In this document: positions 60,836 to 64,000 of the stretch, one piece after another
Position numbering within the stretch: the first letter of the stretch is position 1
Layout of the letters: the number at the start of each line of letters is the position of its first letter
Assembly (NCBI GenBank): GCA_028564705.1
Contig: JAPXFQ010001662.1
Coordinates: 6,012,001 to 6,076,000 of the forward strand
Length of the DNA: 64,000 nt
Direction of reading: 5' to 3'
Source of the DNA: Apricaphanius iberus
Lineage: Eukaryota; Chordata; Actinopteri; Cyprinodontiformes; Aphaniidae
Notes under the pieces: generated by a model
What the model saw: the letters and a program-made list of their open reading frames with translations, nothing else
What the model was told of the DNA's origin: nothing
The model's database searches: none
Made by a program: the position numbers and the translations under genes

Positions 60836-63531
60836 TTTAACCTTTACTTTTCCCCTAAAACGGTCCCTGTACCTTTTGCTGCTTTGTCTGCCTTTCTGCC
60901 CACAGTTGTGGCACTCAGGGTCAGCTTTGGCATCACCGGAAAACCCCAAACAGCAATATCAAGGTGAGCTGACAACGGAGGAAAGTCCTAGAGAGCAAAA
61001 TTTAAAGAGAAGCATGTCTAACGCAAAAACACAAGGCAGAACATTTTTTCCAGTACAACGGTGATGCTTGAGCCTGTTTTGGGTGAAGAAGACGACAGGC
61101 AGTCGCCTCTGTAAGCTAATTAGCTCATCAGCTGCTAACATTAGCATCAACGGTAAAGCGAGGTCCTCTTTTCCCCAGACATGTTGGCTTTTTAAGTCAT
61201 CAACGGCCCAAGCTGCTGCCTATAAGCTGGTTGTGATCTTATTCATAGACGAAACAGACAGTGGAGCCCTGCTGATGCTTTGTAGCAAAAAGACGTCAAA
61301 GTGCTGTGTCATGACAAAAAAACAAACAAAAAATCTGCTGCTTACGGTTTTTATTATTACAATAAAAATAAAATACTTACACTGTCAGAATGTAATTTTT
61401 TTAGATGGACTACATTTTAAATGGCTGTGGGCAGGAAGCATCTTTCTGGAAGGACCATCTGTATTGTAGTGGTGTTAGAATAAAATCAGAAGAGCTGAAC
61501 TTAAAATATCAAGCTAGTTTTTAATAAAAAAGGAAGTAAATTATTAATCTGAGCTAGTTAAAGAAAAATCCTCAAAATGCCTATTAAAACCTCTTTAAAT
61601 TGATTACAACACGTTTTCACATTGTACACTTGCAGATTAACTAAAGTGACTGATTTGTAGAATAAACACAAACACTTTGCTGGTGAAACAGTGCTCCACA
61701 TTCAGTAGGAAGAACAACAAAACGGCAGTAGGATCAGGGGTTCAGTGTAACGTGGACTAAAAACAAGCCGGTGCGGGAGAAAGCCGCCAAAGTGGGGTTA
61801 ACCGAGGTGTAGGAGGGACAGTGTCTCGGTAAAAGGGCCTTGCGAATGTCGCCGCAGTCACCTCGAACACTTTGTCTGGCTGATGAGTTCAAACAGGACA
61901 TGGTAATAGCCTGTCTCCAACATTCCCCTAACCATAAATCTCCCAGCAAGAAAAATGGGAAAGCAATCAGGTGGGAAGACTGTTCTGGGTCTGTATGAGT
62001 CAGAGAGTTTGTGCGTGTGTGGAAGAGAGAAAAACGAAGGCAAATGAAACAACGGGAGGGTGTAGAAGATGGTGAGGATAAAAGCTGGAGTCTGAATCAG
62101 CACCTTTTCCATAGGCGGATGATGAGTGAGCACTTGAGATATTGTTCTAATGTCCATCAAAAATTAATGCCAATCTCTAAAGCACTTAACATGATTGAAG
62201 CATATGAGACAGCAGGACCGGCTTTTCCTTTAAACATTACACAGAGGTAGAAGCTTTGTTCTCTGGAGACCTTCGGGTTGAGTGGATTTTCTAGATGAGA
62301 CTCATTTGCGATCGATGTGATTGAGACTAAAAGAAAAACGTAAAGACTTGAGCCAAAGTTAATTTCTTAGGGTTCCCTTGACTCATTATTCAAATTCCAA
62401 ATGAATGGTGGGACAGTTGATCATCTCATCTAACCACGGTTTCAATGCATTTACCAGACATGAAAACAGGTCAGGGGCGAAAAAGGTGAGTGTGTGTGCG
62501 AGGGGCGACGTGGCCGCTGATTGGGGCGGAGGGTGAGGGGGACAAAAAGGGGTTTGGGGTCCTCCCCCAGAAACGGGGGGGGGAATAGTAACCCAACTTG
62601 TGTATTCTTCCATCATGATTAACAAGATTTTGTTTTACATTTTTTTGGGGGGCAAAGAAACCAATCAAAGTAAAAAAAAATAATAATCCTGAGCCTGATT
62701 TTTTTTGGGTTATTTTTATTTATTTTTTGTTATGCGTTATATTAGCCAGGACAAGTACCAGCTGCATTTCAACTCAGCATCCAGCTGTTTAACCAGAGCT
62801 TCATCACCCTCCCATAACACATTCATTCAGCAAAAATAATGTCTGTATTAGTGTTAACGTTACTTTAGCATCAACTGTAACCCTATTTCTTAACCCTTTC
62901 GTGACACAGAAACGCCCCGAAATTAAGTTGTGGATCTTTACCCTGTCGACGTATCCCGTGCAGATCGTTCCACAGTAAGACATGATGCCCTGGCAGTCAG
63001 TGGATGGAGCGTTTTCAATTTCAAGTGGGTTGCTTTATAAAAAGTTTTAATGAACTAATAAATACCAGCCAAATAACGTTGAACACGTTAGGTTTGATTA
63101 CAATATATTTTTGTTGTGTTATGAAGGGCTTCAGAGGGTGGGTTATAGTATAGAACTGATAGAATGATGGACCACTTCATCTTCTGCATTGTTGTAGGTT
63201 CTCTCACCTAAATAGCATCCACACGTCCAGGATATACGAATTACACTGATTTTAGAAAGAAGCACTATTAGCAGTATTTCTTTTCTGCAATGTACTACTG
63301 TATGCTATTTAAGCTCGAAGCCAACTTCAGTAACAATATTTAGCTAACAGTCGCATCAGCTCGGGTGGAAAATTATTAGCCAACGTTAGCTAAATGACTC
63401 ACTAACTGCACCCTGTACACGTTAGCAAATGCTACTTCCGGTTGAGAGGCTGTGACTTGTATCGGTATTTCCTGTTGTTGCCACAGCGCTGTCCGAATGG
63501 CTGGAGCCTGAAGCAAACTTTACTTTTCAAG
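60836..63531. other. Unassigned intron sequence
   Basis: Contains a G run near 62572-62583 and the AT-rich surroundings of 62680-62740. A 133-codon plus frame at 61068-61469 has no recognisable domain. Confidence 0.5.
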
Positions 63532-63665
63532 ATGCCTTGGAAATCTACCGAGAGTTTGAGTGAACGATGTTCAGCGCATAGTCAATGCCTTTTCATCTGC
63601 TCCACAAAGTAAACGCAAAAAGGGATTCAAATTTTTTATTTCCCAGTATGTGCATTACTATGAAG
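63532..63665 (+). pseudogene. Possible first coding exon of a SWIM-family transposon protein, frameshifted
   Basis: An ATG at 63532 opens MPWKSTESLSE. The +1 frame then continues NDVQRIVNAFSSAPQSK, RKKGFKFFISQYVHYYEG and reaches a good donor, GAAG|GTGAGT. The block GfkFFisqYVHyyEG resembles the stretch before the SWIM finger in transposon-associated proteins of the YqaJ type. One base is missing near 63562-63565, so this copy is broken. CpG-bearing sequence with CATTTCCGGTT-type promoter features is loosely present at 63420-63480. The next exon is not seen before the window ends. Family assignment is weak; a chance open frame is possible. Confidence 0.35.
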
Positions 63666-64000
63666 GTGAGTACACACTAATGTTGTATGCTAACTAGCAA
63701 AAACCCAAGTTGGGGCTTTTCGACTTTGTTTTGTTAAATCTCTCTAGGCACCAAAGTCGCAATATTTATTTACTTATTGATATATCTCTAACAGGAATCC
63801 AACGTACTAACTTCCGGTCTATACCCTGGAAGTTAGCATTTTCTCGTGCACAGGGTCTATTGAATCTTGTTAATCCAGTTTCTGGCGGTCTGCGCTCTGA
63901 TACCTCCTCTGATCAGGCAGCACGGAAACGTCATGCCTCGCATCGAATCTACACGATTCACGTTGGTCACAAGTTTTGCTTTCAAAACGGCAAATTTCGA

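Noticed and set aside
61068..61469. 133-codon plus frame
   Set aside because: No conserved motif, AT-rich 3' half, probably chance, although the neighbouring TAGGGCTGCCACGATT motif leaves open a transposon remnant.

Overview
This is vertebrate genomic DNA, almost certainly from a teleost fish and perhaps a percomorph. The evidence is the mix of L2-type LINE sequence, teleost-style hAT and MITE remnants, a teleost 'SAMD3-like' multicopy gene, and very sparse coding sequence. The species cannot be named from the sequence.

The anchor gene is ext1 (exostosin-1, heparan sulfate co-polymerase) on the minus strand. Exon 3 (949-1056, 108 bp) and exon 2 (7873-7966, 94 bp) are both intact, with consensus splice sites and exactly the sizes I recall for human EXT1 exons 3 and 2. 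Positions 1-948 are therefore intron 3, 1057-7872 are intron 2, and everything from 7967 to 64000 (at least 56 kb) lies in the very large intron 1. Exon 1 and exon 4 are outside the window. I see no other conserved host gene; the rest is mobile-element sequence, simple repeats and unassigned intron.

Intron cargo by region: decayed LINE 3' ends at 1.25, 7.2, 9.9-10.5, 50.6-51.1 and 57.7 kb. Tc1-like transposase scraps lie at 16.1 and 39.5 kb. hAT-like MITEs lie at 17.9, 22.8-23.5, 32.6, 55.3 and 57.1 kb. One exon of a YqaJ/SWIM-family (ISL2EU-type) transposon protein lies at 18.6 kb, and a possible broken second one at 63.5 kb. A roughly 5.4 kb unit bounded by short inverted termini and TA (24336-29773) carries a decayed C2H2/SAMD3-like gene. 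Large one-strand polypurine tracts lie at 28.4, 30.7-31.3 and 34.5 kb. A 3.3 kb 5'-truncated L2-type LINE (45721-49050, minus strand) keeps 736 open codons including an intact YADD reverse transcriptase.

The most unusual structure is a diverged 28S rRNA D1-D2 segment of about 380 bp (46306-46686) inside the 3' UTR of that L2. It lies antisense to the LINE. The LINE reading frame is fresh but the rRNA copy is clearly diverged, which suggests the rRNA module is an inherited part of this LINE lineage rather than a late insertion. L2 RNA, and also ext1 pre-mRNA, would carry sequence complementary to 28S rRNA.
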